A stretch of DNA of 64,000 nucleotides, taken from Nostoc sp. 'Lobaria pulmonaria (5183) cyanobiont' (GTDB lineage Bacteria; Cyanobacteriota; Cyanobacteriia; Cyanobacteriales; Nostocaceae). The stretch covers positions 186,001 to 250,000 of the forward strand of contig NZ_CP026692.1 of NCBI RefSeq assembly GCF_002949795.1, in the 5' to 3' direction. Position 1 is the stretch's first letter. Each line of letters begins with the position of its first letter. The position numbers and the translations under genes are program-made. The notes beneath the pieces are model-generated. The model was not told the DNA's origin. It saw only the letters and a list, made by a program, of their open reading frames with translations, and did no database searches. Positions 34,280 through 44,600 of the stretch are shown in pieces.

Positions 34280-35446
34280 TTACTGCAAAAGCCCAATCAT
34301 GTGCAAGAAGCCGTGACCGGTAATCAACTCTACGATTAAGGCAATAAAACCCAGCATCGCAATCCGACCATTCCATACTTCAGCACTAGTTGTCAGACCC
34401 CATTCCCAACGCTCTTGAGGATACATCTTGACCATTTTTTTCATTTGGGCAGCTTGCGAAAGCTTGAAACTGGGGTTTTTCAGCGCATCAATTACTAATT
34501 CAGCTAGTGCATTAATAAATACTGGATGGGTATTGGGAGCAGGTACGCGGCGGAAGTTGTGAATTCCTGATTCTTCGGCTACTTCTCGATACTCAATATC
34601 AATTTCTTGTAGTGTCTCGATATGCTCTGAGACAAAACTAATTGGCACGACAACCAAATCTTTCACGCCTTGTGCGCCTAGTTCTTTGAGGGCATCTTCA
34701 GTATAGGGTTGAAGCCATTCTACTGGGCCTACACGACTTTGGTAAGCTAAGGTGTGGGTATTGGGTCGATTGAGAGTCTGCATAATCAATGCAGTACACT
34801 CTTCAATTTCCAGCTGGTAAGGGTCGCCTGCTTCTTCAACGTAGCTTTTCGGAACGCCGTGGGCGCTGAAGAATATATGAACATCATCCGGGTTAGGGAA
34901 TTGCTCAATTTCCTGGGCTACGAGTTGCGCCATTGCTTGGAGGTAGCCTGGTTGTTTGTACCAAGAAGGAATGACAGTGTAATCAATAGGTTGAAGTTTT
35001 GGATCTTCTTGCCAAAGCTTTTCTAAAAGCCGGAAGCTGGAACCACTGGTACTGATAGAAAACTGGGGATATAGTGGTAATATTACCAGGTGTTCTACCT
35101 TATCTTGGGTAATTTGTGCGATCGCCTCTTCTGTATACGGATGCCAATAACGCATTCCCACGTAGATATTGGCTTCTTGTCCCAAATAACCCAACTGTTC
35201 TTTTAGGGCTTCCCCTTGCGCTTCTGTGATCCTCCGCAGTGGGGAACCACCACCGATTTGCTTATAATTCTCTTTAGATGTTCTGATTCGCCTTGAGGCA
35301 ATAAACCAGGCTAGGGGCTTTTGCAACCAGCGAAATGGTAGGCGAATAATTTCCGGATCGGAAAATAGGTTGTACAAAAACGGCCCAACATCTTCTAGCT
35401 TATCAGGGCCACCGAGATTGAGTAATAAGACGCCTACACGACCCAT
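34280..35446 (-). CDS. hemH: Ferrochelatase with C-terminal Hlip domain
   Basis: 388 residues. The ferrochelatase core ([23 protein letters not shown] with the catalytic His, [32 protein letters not shown]) inserts Fe2+ into protoporphyrin IX to make haem. The last ~50 residues ([20 protein letters not shown] then a membrane helix) are a high-light-inducible (chlorophyll a/b-binding-like) domain with E-x-x-N-x-R, the cyanobacterial/plastid type II arrangement that anchors the enzyme to the thylakoid and may bind chlorophyll. Confidence 0.97.
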   Translation of the reverse strand: MGRVGVLLLNLGGPDKLEDVGPFLYNLFSDPEIIRLPFRWLQKPLAWFIASRRIRTSKENYKQIGGGSPLRRITEAQGEALKEQLGYLGQEANIYVGMRYWHPYTEEAIAQITQDKVEHLVILPLYPQFSISTSGSSFRLLEKLWQEDPKLQPIDYTVIPSWYKQPGYLQAMAQLVAQEIEQFPNPDDVHIFFSAHGVPKSYVEEAGDPYQLEIEECTALIMQTLNRPNTHTLAYQSRVGPVEWLQPYTEDALKELGAQGVKDLVVVPISFVSEHIETLQEIDIEYREVAEESGIHNFRRVPAPNTHPVFINALAELVIDALKNPSFKLSQAAQMKKMVKMYPQERWEWGLTTSAEVWNGRIAMLGFIALIVELITGHGFLHMIGLLQ

Positions 35447-35539
35447 AGCAGTTACTTTCCCCCAATCTTTTCAGGTTTTTTACTAATGTTAACAATATAT
35501 CTTTATTAAATATAAAGCTTAATAGCAAGGAAATATGCA

Positions 35540-36163
35540 ATGGCAACAATTTTAAGAGATTGGAGTTACCGCTATCAGTGGTTATATGATGGTATCTCTC
35601 GTTTAGCAGCCTTAAGTGTAGGTGGTGAAGCCCGTTTTCGGCAACTTGCTTTGCAAGGCTTAACAATTCACTCAGATACTCAAGTCTTAGATTTATGTTG
35701 CGGCAGTGGTCAAACAACGGAGTTTTTAGTAAAAACTTCACAAAACGTAACAGGATTGGATGCTTCACCCAAGTCTTTGCAACGGGCGCGGCTAAATGTA
35801 CCGGAAGCTTCATACATAGAAGCTTTTGCTGAAAAGATGCCATTTCCAGATAATTTGTTTGATCTGGTGCATACCAGCATTGCATTACACGAGATGCAGC
35901 CTCAGCAATTACGAAAAATTATTAATGAAGTTTATCGGGTGCTGAAACCAGGAGGAGTGTTTACGCTGGTGGATTTTCACGCTCCGACAAATCCGATGTT
36001 TTGGCCTGGTATATCGGTGTTTTTGTTGTTGTTTGAGACGGAAACAGCTTGGGAATTACTGAAAACTGATTTAGCTGAGTTGTTAGCTAAGACTGGCTTT
36101 GAAGTGAGTAAGTCTACTTTATATGCAGGTGGAAGTTTGCAAGTGATACAGGCGAATAAATGA
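35540..36163 (+). CDS. Class I SAM-dependent methyltransferase (UbiE-like)
   Basis: 207 residues. SAM-binding motif I is VLDLCCGSGQTTEFL; motif II region VTGLDASPKSLQRAR; post-motif FPDNLFDLVHTSIALHEM and VLKPGGVFTLVDFHAP. Short N-terminal cap. It resembles UbiE/MenG-like methyltransferases, but the substrate is not evident. Starts at ATG 35540, divergent from hemH. Confidence 0.85.
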   Translation: MATILRDWSYRYQWLYDGISRLAALSVGGEARFRQLALQGLTIHSDTQVLDLCCGSGQTTEFLVKTSQNVTGLDASPKSLQRARLNVPEASYIEAFAEKMPFPDNLFDLVHTSIALHEMQPQQLRKIINEVYRVLKPGGVFTLVDFHAPTNPMFWPGISVFLLLFETETAWELLKTDLAELLAKTGFEVSKSTLYAGGSLQVIQANK

Positions 36164-36258
36164 ACAATACTACTTTATTAATGGCAGCTAAGAGACTCTG
36201 CTATTAATAAAGTATAGGTGATTTTTATATACTACTTAAGCAGGTAGGCGGTGAAAAA

Positions 36259-36780
36259 ATGACGCAAGAACTAATAGACCTCAAAAAAAGTATTGTGGAA
36301 GGACGTTATGCAGATGCCTTAGCAATTGTAGACGAATTAGAAGGCATGAGTAAACAAGCTATTCTGCGGAATATCCAAGCTTATTTAAGGATTATGCTGA
36401 TTCATTTGATTAAGAATCAAGTAGAACAACGATTAACTGGTTCATGGGCAAATTCTATTCGTAATTCAATCCGGTAAATTAAAAGTCTTAATATCAAAGA
36501 TAGTAAAAAATCTTCCTATATTAATTTAGGTGAGTGGAAGAACTTTATAGAAGAGGAAGTGATTGAAGATGCGATCGCTGATGCCAGCGATGAAGTAATC
36601 AATGGAGCATATAATCAATTCCAACTGGTTGAAATAGTGGATAGGAACCAAATTATTCAGACTGCATTGAAGTTTTTGGCGCTAACTTATTCCTATTCAG
36701 CTAAGGAGTTACCCGCAGTTGTGGCTGAAACTTTAACTCAGCTAGTCGGTGGAGAAGATTGGAAAGCAGGTAGGCGGTGA
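36259..36780 (+). pseudogene. DUF29 family gene, copy 1, single nonsense mutation
   Basis: One frame from ATG 36259 to TGA 36778-36780, interrupted only by TAA at 36475-36477. Upstream half: ELIDLKKSIVEGRYADALAI to RLTGSWANSIRNSIR; downstream half: IKSLNIKDSKK, FIEEEVIEDAIADASDEVI. The sister copy at 36785 has AAA (Lys) where this one has TAA, which confirms a point nonsense change. DUF29 proteins are small helical proteins abundant in cyanobacteria, function unknown. As two pieces they would be 72 and 73 or so residues. Confidence 0.75.
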
Positions 36781-36784
36781 AAAA

Positions 36785-37117
36785 ATGACGCAAGAACTAA
36801 TAGACCTCAAAAAGAGTATTTTGGAAGGACGTTATGCAGATGCCTTGGCAATTGTAGATGAATTAGTGGGAATGAGTAAACAAGCTATTCTACGAAATAT
36901 CTAAGCTTGTTTAAACATTCTGTTAATTCATTTGATTTACAACCAAGTTGAACAACGATTAACTGGTTCCTGAGCAAATTGTATTCGTAATTCCATCCGA
37001 AAAATTCAAAAGCTGAATATCAAAGACAAAAAAAAATCTCAAGATAACGACAATAATTTAACGCAATGGAACCTGGGTGAATCACTCCCAAGCTCAAGCT
37101 TTGTTTTATTAGATTGA
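36785..37117 (+). pseudogene. DUF29 family gene, copy 2, decayed tandem duplicate
   Basis: Begins ATGACGCAAGAACTAATAG exactly as copy 1, with the same GGTAGGCGGTGAAAAA leader. It translates QELIDLKKSILEGRYADALA, then a stop (TAA 36902-36904) at RNI, continues LIHLIYNQVEQRLTGS, another stop (TGA), and NSIRKIQKLNIKDKKK. The 3' part diverges. Tandem duplication unit is about 525 bp. Confidence 0.85.
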
Positions 37118-37166
37118 TGCTCAAAAGACTAGCTGCTAGCTAGCTAAAAAATCTTTAAAATGGGTT

Positions 37167-37985
37167 CTAGAAATTAGTTTTCATAAAATCATATAACTCC
37201 CGATTAAAGCGATCGCTATCTTCCCAAAAAGGAGCATGACCGACATTTGGATAAACGGATAGCTGGGCATGAGCAATCAGTTTGGCATGTTCTTGGGCTG
37301 CTTCTAGCAGAACAATTTCATCAAGTTCGCCATGAGTAATTAAAACGGGAGTTTTGAGGGTCGGTAACAGGTCATTGTTAGTAAGGGAACGCGATAGTAA
37401 ACAGTAGCGCACATAGGGTGGCACAATTGTGTTGTATCCCAAGGTGTAATAGAACTCGGATGGTGGCAGTTCTTTTTTCGTAATCAGCCGCACCAGTTTT
37501 TGCAGTGCCTCGGAACTTGCAGTCACCTCGTTTGAGAAAAAGCCCGGAATGAGGGCAACAAAGTTTTTTCCTAGCAGTGGAACCAGTTCATCACCCAGTT
37601 TTGTCAAAGCACCAACAAAATGAATTCCACCCAGTTGGGCATCACCATAGATTCGCACGTAATCGCTAATGATTGCCCCACCGTAAGACCAACCGCTCAA
37701 TACCGGACGCTCTAGCCCCAAGGTGGTAATTACTGCCTGGATATCGTCTGCCCACAATTTGGAATCTCCATACACATCGCGGGGTTTTTCAGACAATCCG
37801 TGACCTCGCAAATCCAAAGCAAGCAAGCGAAATTCGTTTGCAAGGCTGGAGTTAAATTGTTTACGCCATGTCAATCGACTCTGGGAAAAGCCGTGGATAA
37901 ACAGAATTGGTCTACCTTTGGGATTGCCTGTTTCTTCAAGATAAAGCCGAACATTACCACCCCCAACAATTTCTTGTGCTGTCAT
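37167..37985 (-). CDS. Alpha/beta hydrolase
   Basis: 272 residues. Oxyanion loop ILFIHGFSQSR, nucleophile elbow SGWSYGG (Ser100), acid in THGELDEIV, catalytic His in NVGHAPFWED. Typical AB_hydrolase_1 fold resembling chloroperoxidase or esterase relatives. No signal peptide; cytoplasmic. Substrate unknown. Confidence 0.88.
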   Translation of the reverse strand: MTAQEIVGGGNVRLYLEETGNPKGRPILFIHGFSQSRLTWRKQFNSSLANEFRLLALDLRGHGLSEKPRDVYGDSKLWADDIQAVITTLGLERPVLSGWSYGGAIISDYVRIYGDAQLGGIHFVGALTKLGDELVPLLGKNFVALIPGFFSNEVTASSEALQKLVRLITKKELPPSEFYYTLGYNTIVPPYVRYCLLSRSLTNNDLLPTLKTPVLITHGELDEIVLLEAAQEHAKLIAHAQLSVYPNVGHAPFWEDSDRFNRELYDFMKTNF

Positions 37986-38487
37986 AGCTTCTCTGCTGAC
38001 TGCTCCCGTTTTATACTTAGCAAAAAATGTAATTTAATAACTAATCTTACATGCACTTTTGGAGATTTGTTACTCCCAGTTCGCCCATTTTTTAATCAGT
38101 TAGGAAAAGTAGATAGGCTGAAACCTACTTATTGTAAACATTTCAGAGATTGCGCGAATTAAAATTGGGCATTGGTGGGGTGAAATGCTTGCTGGGGTTG
38201 AGATAGAAGCACTTTTTTCGGCTGTGAGATTTGTACACCTACCCTACCGCGCATTTGACCATACAAGCACCTAACTATAAGGGAACTCAGCATAGAAAAT
38301 TGTTTAATCTTGTGGCTTTTCTTTGCCAATATGTCCGACCTTTGCGTGACAACAGCCACCGAAAAAGAATGCTTAGACACCAAACAAAGCTAATATTACG
38401 GTAAACTGATTCAGACATTGTAGTATTTGTTGTCGTAGTACTGTACGTATAACAAAGAATAAAAGTTTTCGCCAATTCAAGGTAGAG
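37986..38487. other. Intergenic region, no gene supported
   Basis: About 500 bases between divergent hydrolase genes. A 31-residue stretch on the minus strand near 38159-38253 (RVGVQISQPKKVLLSQPQQ) looks oddly protein-like but I recognise no family and there is no clear start. Remainder AT-rich. Confidence 0.45.
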
Positions 38488-39321
38488 ATGATGAAAGAAA
38501 TAACACGCCGCAAATTTATCGCAACAGCCACCGTGGCGACGGGTTTTGCCTTAGCAGTGCAACCCATTTCTGCCGAAGTCATTACCACCGATGCCAAGGG
38601 GTTGGTAGCTGGTGCGGTGAAAATTCCTGTTAAAGATGGCGAAATTCCTGCCTATAGAGCAGCACCTGCTACTGGTGACAATTTCCCTATCGTCCTGGTA
38701 ATTCAGGAAATATTTGGTGTACACGAGCATATTCAGGATATTACCCGTCGCTTTGCCCAATTAGGGTACTTAGCGATCGCACCGGAATTATTCATCCGTC
38801 AAGGCGATGTCTCGAAATTAAGCAGCATAAACGAAATTCGTCCAATTGTCGCCAAAGTACCAGATGCCCAGGTATTATCCGATCTTGATGCCACAGTAGA
38901 CTGGGCAAAGAAGTCAGCTAAGGGTAATGGCGAGAAGTTGGGAATTACAGGTTTCTGTTGGGGCGGTCGTATTGTTTGGTTATATGCAGCACATAATCCC
39001 CAAGTAAAGGCTGGTGTAGCTTGGTATGGGCGACTCGTGGGCGATGCTACCGAACTTCAGCCCAAGTATCCCGTCGATATTGCATCAAAACTAACAGTCC
39101 CCATTCTCGGACTCTATGGTGGGAAGGATACAGGTATTTCTCTTGATACAGTAGAGCAGATGCGCGATCGCTTACAGTCCAGTAGCAGCAAATCTGAAAT
39201 CATCATCTATCCCAATGCAGCCCACGCATTTTTTGCCGATTATCGTCCCTCCTACCGTGAGAAAGAAGCTCAGGATGGTTGGAAACGCCTCTTGGCATGG
39301 TTTAAGCAAAATGGTGTTTAA
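38488..39321 (+). CDS. Dienelactone hydrolase family protein with Tat-type signal
   Basis: 277 residues. N-terminus [20 protein letters not shown] contains a twin-arginine motif, so export is likely. The DLH domain has [15 protein letters not shown], the Cys nucleophile in [14 protein letters not shown] (Cys157), and catalytic Asp/His in YGGKDTGIS and [15 protein letters not shown] enzymes cleave lactones or esters; the natural substrate here is unknown. Confidence 0.92.
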   Translation: MMKEITRRKFIATATVATGFALAVQPISAEVITTDAKGLVAGAVKIPVKDGEIPAYRAAPATGDNFPIVLVIQEIFGVHEHIQDITRRFAQLGYLAIAPELFIRQGDVSKLSSINEIRPIVAKVPDAQVLSDLDATVDWAKKSAKGNGEKLGITGFCWGGRIVWLYAAHNPQVKAGVAWYGRLVGDATELQPKYPVDIASKLTVPILGLYGGKDTGISLDTVEQMRDRLQSSSSKSEIIIYPNAAHAFFADYRPSYREKEAQDGWKRLLAWFKQNGV

Positions 39322-39333
39322 AAAATTAGCTAC

Positions 39334-40275
39334 TCATGAACTGTGACGCTGAAAAAAGTCCCAAATTGTTTCACTGGCATTCAGCCCCAGCTTGGCATTG
39401 AATTTGTTTAGGCTCTTGTCAGTTGAAGAACCACCAGGCCAAAAATGTCCACCGTTGACTACCGCTAGCTGCCAGACTTCGGAGTTGCCACTACAACCTG
39501 TATAGATAGCGGTTTTCACTTTATCTTCCGAAAAATTCAAAGATACATTCGATAAGGTACATCGATCGTGCGATCGCCAAAAATCTACCATGTCTGAGAC
39601 CGAAACCAACGCTCCTCGTTGAGTGTGGTCATCACCATCATAAAGGACATCGCGATCGTTTGTACCGTTGATTGTTAACATCGATATGGAAGTTTGAGGC
39701 TGGCAATTAGGTTTAAGTCTAGCTGGGAGCGAACCTGCTACTGATGCAAAACCAGCAATTTTATCAGGTAACTTACAAGCCAGTGCTTGGGTAAGTATGC
39801 CACCTCTAGAAAAACCGGTGGCATAAACTTTATGACTATCAATATTAAATTGCTGCTGAAAATGATTAATCAAAGCACTGACAAACAAAACATCATCCAC
39901 CTTTCCTTGAGTGTTACCTCTAAGGCTCCATTTTTGGTCAATTCCATCTGGATAAGCAACAATAAATCCTTTTTGATCTGCTAATTCATTGAAGCGAGTC
40001 ACATTACTGATAGACCGACCATTACCATCATCTCCATGAAACACTAAAACTAATGGCATCGGGCGGTGTAGATTATAAGATTTTGGGGTATAAAAATAGT
40101 AAGTACGTAACTTCCCTTGATCGTATAGTTCTCCATAATTATCACCAATCAAGATTTTTTCTTTATTTATACTGTTTTCTTCAGCCTGAATGGAATCGCA
40201 GGCTGTTACTAAACTAATTCCTAATATAAAGATTAAAAGTTTTTTAACAAGCTGAGAATTTTGATATATATTCAT
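39334..40275 (-). CDS. PHB depolymerase/LpqC-type esterase, lipoprotein
   Basis: 313 residues. A lipobox LVTAC near residues 22-26 predicts a lipoprotein. The esterase-D-like fold has VLVFHGDDGNG, nucleophile elbow YATGFSRGGILTQ, and TINGTNDRDVLYDGDDH with the acid; final His in VVNGGHFWPGG. Matches the poly(3-hydroxybutyrate) depolymerase/feruloyl-esterase-like family. It converges on the DLH gene with only 12 bp between stops. Confidence 0.85.
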   Translation of the reverse strand: MNIYQNSQLVKKLLIFILGISLVTACDSIQAEENSINKEKILIGDNYGELYDQGKLRTYYFYTPKSYNLHRPMPLVLVFHGDDGNGRSISNVTRFNELADQKGFIVAYPDGIDQKWSLRGNTQGKVDDVLFVSALINHFQQQFNIDSHKVYATGFSRGGILTQALACKLPDKIAGFASVAGSLPARLKPNCQPQTSISMLTINGTNDRDVLYDGDDHTQRGALVSVSDMVDFWRSHDRCTLSNVSLNFSEDKVKTAIYTGCSGNSEVWQLAVVNGGHFWPGGSSTDKSLNKFNAKLGLNASETIWDFFQRHSS

Positions 40276-40348
40276 GTTGATTAAGTTGACTGATGTCAGC
40301 TACTTGTATTTCCTTCAGAGTCTTATTTAGAAACAAAATTTTAACGAA

Positions 40349-40385
40349 TAGAGGCTAACAACTTAACTTAAGTTGTTAGCCTCTA
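40349..40385 (-). terminator. Perfect 18-bp inverted repeat hairpin
   Basis: TAGAGGCTAACAACTTAA, one central C, then TTAAGTTGTTAGCCTCTA. It lies 10 bp after the stop of the small secreted protein gene on the minus strand; the A/T-rich tail on that strand (ttcgttaaaatttt) suits a terminator. Confidence 0.75.
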
Positions 40386-40394
40386 TTTTAGATA

Positions 40395-40637
40395 TTAAAC
40401 TCTTACATTTACATAACGAGCAGGAACTCGAACCTTAACCCACCTGTTACCGCGTCGTACTGTTTCCCAATGTGCAGGAATTAACCTTCGTTCAAATCGG
40501 GCAACACGGGGTTTATGCACAATAACAGCTCTATGAACATTGGGTCTAACAATGATTTCTGCTGCTGATGCTTGTGACGGCAAGGAGGAAATTGCAAATG
40601 GGAGAGCAAGTAATGTACCTAATAGAATACGTTTCAT
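40395..40637 (-). CDS. Small secreted basic protein
   Basis: 80 residues from ATG 40637 (MKRILLGTLLALPFAISSLP), with ATG 40643 also possible. A signal peptide ends near ASAAE; the mature 55 residues are rich in Arg and Val (VHKPRVARFERRLIPAHW, GNRWVKVRVPARYVNVRV). It resembles short cyanobacterial exported proteins with a W-x-x-V-x-x-G-x-R-W core. Function unknown. Confidence 0.65.
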   Translation of the reverse strand: MKRILLGTLLALPFAISSLPSQASAAEIIVRPNVHRAVIVHKPRVARFERRLIPAHWETVRRGNRWVKVRVPARYVNVRV

Positions 40638-40857
40638 ATTCAAATCTCCATCAATTTATTTTCTTGAGTTTTATACAGCATTTATCAATAGTTTGTGAAC
40701 AGATATTCTTACCCATTAACTTTACAGGAAGTTTTGTTTGTTACACGACTTAATTGATTTGCTGTATTGCTCTCAGTTTAAATTGCTGAATAATAAAACA
40801 CAGTGTAAGAAAGTCATAATTTCAGTATGACTTTATTCACATTTTGAACTTTCGACA

Positions 40858-40885
40858 TAAAAGGAAGTTTATAAACTTCCTTTTA
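40858..40885 (-). terminator. Perfect palindromic hairpin after the 90-residue membrane protein gene
   Basis: 28-bp palindrome TAAAAGGAAGTTTA / TAAACTTCCTTTTA, 33 bp beyond the minus-strand stop at 40918. On that strand it is followed by tgtcgaaag, so the U-tract is inside the stem. Confidence 0.6.
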
Positions 40886-40917
40886 TACAGTATTATTTGT
40901 TACCTAAGTATTGATAA

Positions 40918-41190
40918 TTACTGAAGTTGGTATGCAATAAGACCAATCAATACGCCAAGACCTAGCGCTCTGCGAAAATAATTAACGCCTTGAAATAGTT
41001 CCAGCCAAGCCCAAGTAAACAAGGCGCCATTTGCCAGAATGTCTAATAATGTATTGATTTTACCAGTTGTAAAAACTAGAGTTAGTAAACTAGCAACTAT
41101 CCAAAGAATCAGTGGTGGGTTTGGGATTTCGCCCAGAACAATTTTACCATTGCTGTCACGGAAGGTTTTATCAATTAATGTATTTTCCAT
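40918..41190 (-). CDS. Hypothetical small membrane protein
   Basis: 90 residues, two hydrophobic segments (LILWIVASLLTLVF and an overlapping pair near the C-terminus, ALGLGVLIGLIAYQ). The soluble N-terminus reads FRDSNGKIVLGEIPNPP. Resembles small cyanobacterial inner-membrane proteins but I recognise no named family. Followed by a hairpin. Confidence 0.6.
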   Translation of the reverse strand: MENTLIDKTFRDSNGKIVLGEIPNPPLILWIVASLLTLVFTTGKINTLLDILANGALFTWAWLELFQGVNYFRRALGLGVLIGLIAYQLQ

Positions 41191-41574
41191 TGTTTGAAAT
41201 TGCTACTTAGGTAATAATTACTAACTTGCAAAAATTACAGGGTTATTTATTGATAACAGGCTGAAATTTGATTGCAAGATATTTAATAACATTAAAACAT
41301 TAAAGCAAATCTGTTTTCAACTATCTAATTGCTGAGATGAGAGTGGTAAATAATATTCATATATGACTATATTGAAAGGCATATTTACATAAAATCCGCT
41401 AAATATGACGTGTAGGCGTAACCAGGCGTAGGCATAGTTAGCTTTAAAAATTGTGTTTCCAGCCTTGATGTTAAAGACTTTTTAAGCACTATTACTTATT
41501 AACAAAATTAGTTGATGACCTTAACCTGCCAAGGATGCTCTACTCTCTAATTGTAAGTCTACAAAACATAGAAA
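41191..41574. other. Intergenic, dispersed repeat fragment only
   Basis: About 380 bases, AT-rich. A divergent version of the gcgtaggcgtag repeat occurs near 41409-41440. No gene seen. Confidence 0.5.
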
Positions 41575-41595
41575 AGCCTCCCATACTGGGAGGCT
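41575..41595 (-). terminator. Terminator of the 1037-residue protein gene
   Basis: Nine-bp GC-rich stem AGCCTCCCA / TGGGAGGCT with a TAC loop, 24 bp after the minus-strand stop, followed on that strand by tttctatgtttt. Confidence 0.8.
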
Positions 41596-41618
41596 GAAAA
41601 GTTAGCGGAGACAACTTG

Positions 41619-44600
41619 TTAAACTACAGCGATCGCTCCTCCTAATGCAGAGAAAATCGCGGAGACGAATGCTGTAGCAAACAGCCACCACGCTGCTGTA
41701 GCTGCTGCTTTGCGGGTTTCTTCCGCTTGTCGCTGTGCTTGATGCTTCACCTGTTCTAGGCGGCGTTGGGCTTCATGCTGTAGGCGTTCTGCACGTTGCA
41801 ATACTGTGTTGCGTGCCCGTTCGATTTGGTCGATGATCCGGTTGGCATCTTCCTCAGAGATGTCCTCACGAGAACTCATAATTGCCACTAGGGTATCACG
41901 GTCAAAGGAAGACAAGCGATCGCGCAGGGCATCAAATCCGGCTTGGGGATCGTCAAAAACTGTGCGAACATCGCGCTTAATACCATCATAGTTAAGTTCC
42001 GGGCGATCCAGGGAGTTGAGATAGTTACGAATGCGACCAAAAACCCCATCAATTGCATCTTGAATGCCACGTTGGATGCTCCGAACTTGTTCGACAAATT
42101 GATCCCTTACGGACACCATGTTATCTGCAATCCGCGCTGCTTCTTCATCAGAAATATCTTCCCGAATTTTCAGCAGGGCGATGATCGTAGAACGGTCAAA
42201 CTGGGAAAGGCGATCGCCAAAACTTTCTACGCCAACTCGCGGATCGTGCAATAATAATTGCAAGTCGCGTTTGATACCTTCTGGGTTGAGTTCTTCTTTG
42301 CCAGTTTGGCGCAGATACTCTTCCAAATAACCTTTGAATGATTCTACTCTTTGCTGTGTGCGGCTAGCTAGGCGACGAGGCGCACGCACAAAGTTACGAA
42401 TCGAAGTTTGGGTAGAATCAATGATTTCATTGACTTGTTCTTCACTTAAGTCTTGGCGTTGACTGAGCAATTTCACCAGTGTATCCCGGTCTACCTGCGA
42501 CAACCGACGGCGCAGTGCGACGGCTCCCTCTTTGGGGTTTTCAAACAATTTAGTCAAATCTCGCCCAATACCTTCTGGATTCAGTTCTTGTTTCCCAGTA
42601 TTCCGGAGATAATCTGCAATCGTTGTCGTCACAGAGTCGTATTGCTCTTTAGCTTTCTCGACTACAGCTTGGGGTGTGTGGCGAATATTATGCCATGACT
42701 CTTCAGTAGCATTAATGATTTGATTAACTTGATCTTCACTCAAATCTTCTCGCTGACTCAACAACTGTACTAAGGTATCGCGGTCAAAGCGAGACAAGCG
42801 TGCCCGAATTGAGCTAATTCCAGCTTCAGGATCTTCCAGTAGCTTTTTGAAGTCGGCGCGGATGCCATCAGGATTCAATTCTGATTTTCCGGTGTTACGC
42901 AGATATGATTCTACATTTAGCCACAGAGTTTCTGCTTGATATTGTGCCTGTTCTGCCAGTCCTTTGGATTCTACCAAGACGCGATCGCGTTGTTTTTCAA
43001 ACTCATCGACAATGCTATCTACTTCATATAACTGGACATCATTACGTTGTAGCAATATCTCCCGAATTTCTTGGCGGTCAAGGTGCGCTAGTCGCAATGT
43101 CAGGGTTTCATAATCTGTATCTGAGTCTTCCAACAGTGGTTTAAAATTCTGCTCAATGCCTTCAGGTGTCAAATCTGCCTTCGGAGTAACGAGCAGATAA
43201 CTTTCTACTGCGCGTTGCAAGTCTTGGACGATATCTCTTTCTTCAACAGCTCTGACTGTTATTAGCACTTCTTGGCGGACAGTTTCTAGCTGATTTGCAA
43301 TGCGCTGAATTTGACCTTGGGTAAGCAATCCCCGTTGTTGCAAAATTTTGGCGAAATCATTGCTGGATAGTCGTTCTAGTTCCCTGCGGACGATTCCAGG
43401 GTCAGCTGCTGGGTCGTAGATGACATCATGAAATTCCTGGGCAATTCTTTCTGGACTCAGTTGCCAAGCATAAGTGTTGTACAGATAGTTTTCGACATCA
43501 GCCCGAATTGGACTATAGGGTTGTGATGGTGTTGGCAAGCCTAACTTATCTGCTTGTTCGGTGACTTTATCTTTAGCGCTGGTGAGACTACCCAAGATTT
43601 TTTCCACATCCAAATCAGACAAATCTGCGCGTCCCATAACAATGCCAGTTAAGGCAGATAGTCCTTGCTGGAGTGTACTTTGAATTGGCCCGGTAGCTGG
43701 CTTTTGGTCAGATTCTTTGGAACCACGTTTTTCTGCTAATAACCGATCTAGCTTGGCGTTGAGTTCGTCTGTTTTGCTTTGTCCTGGTGGAAGTGATTTC
43801 AGATAATCCATTAACTCACCCAAACGGTCTTCGGTGGGTGGTTGTTGACTTACCACCTGCTGCCAAACTTTATACAAAGTATCGGCAATGCGGCTAACGT
43901 CTTTTTTAGAAAGATCGGTGCGGCTGCTGACTAACTCGATAAACTTTTGGCGGTCGATGTTGCGGATATCTGGAGTCCCAGCGATCGCTTTTAATTGCGG
44001 ATCGTTGAGTAAATTTTCAAAATCACCCCGAATCTTTGACAAATCTAGCTCTGGAGGACGGATCTTTTCTAAATAATCTTCAATGTTTTCCCGGATACTC
44101 ACGGGGTCGATGGCGCTTCCTAGTTCTCGACGGACGGCGGCGGCGGCGGCTTCAGCTGTGGCTACCACTTGGTTACTCACAGTTTTAGCGCCTAGTGCGG
44201 CGGTAGCTGTCCCCATAATCGCCTGAAACCCAGATGTTGCCGTATTAACAACTGAGCCAATTAATGAGCCTACGGTGGTGGAACTTACCCAAACTAGGAG
44301 CAAAAAGTAAGCACCCCAAATCACCAAACCGAGAATCGCTCCCAATCCTCGGTCTGAAATTACAAGGCTCAATTTTACTGCCAGGAAAGAAGCAATTAAT
44401 AAGGCGACTGTCACAGTGAGTAATGTCCAAATCCCTACTGCTGTACCGATTTTGCGAATGCTGCCGCCCAAACTTCCGACTTCCCCATTATCTGAATCCG
44501 AGTCAGATGAGTGCCCCAGGTAGGAAATACCGGCTGCAAGGGAGAGATTAGTTAGAACTAATTGGAAAGCAAAGGCAAGAATCACACCAGAGATTAAAGC

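Noticed and set aside
38159..38383. 74-codon minus-strand frame
   Set aside because: Ends in a slightly protein-like stretch but no family is recognised and no start is convincing.
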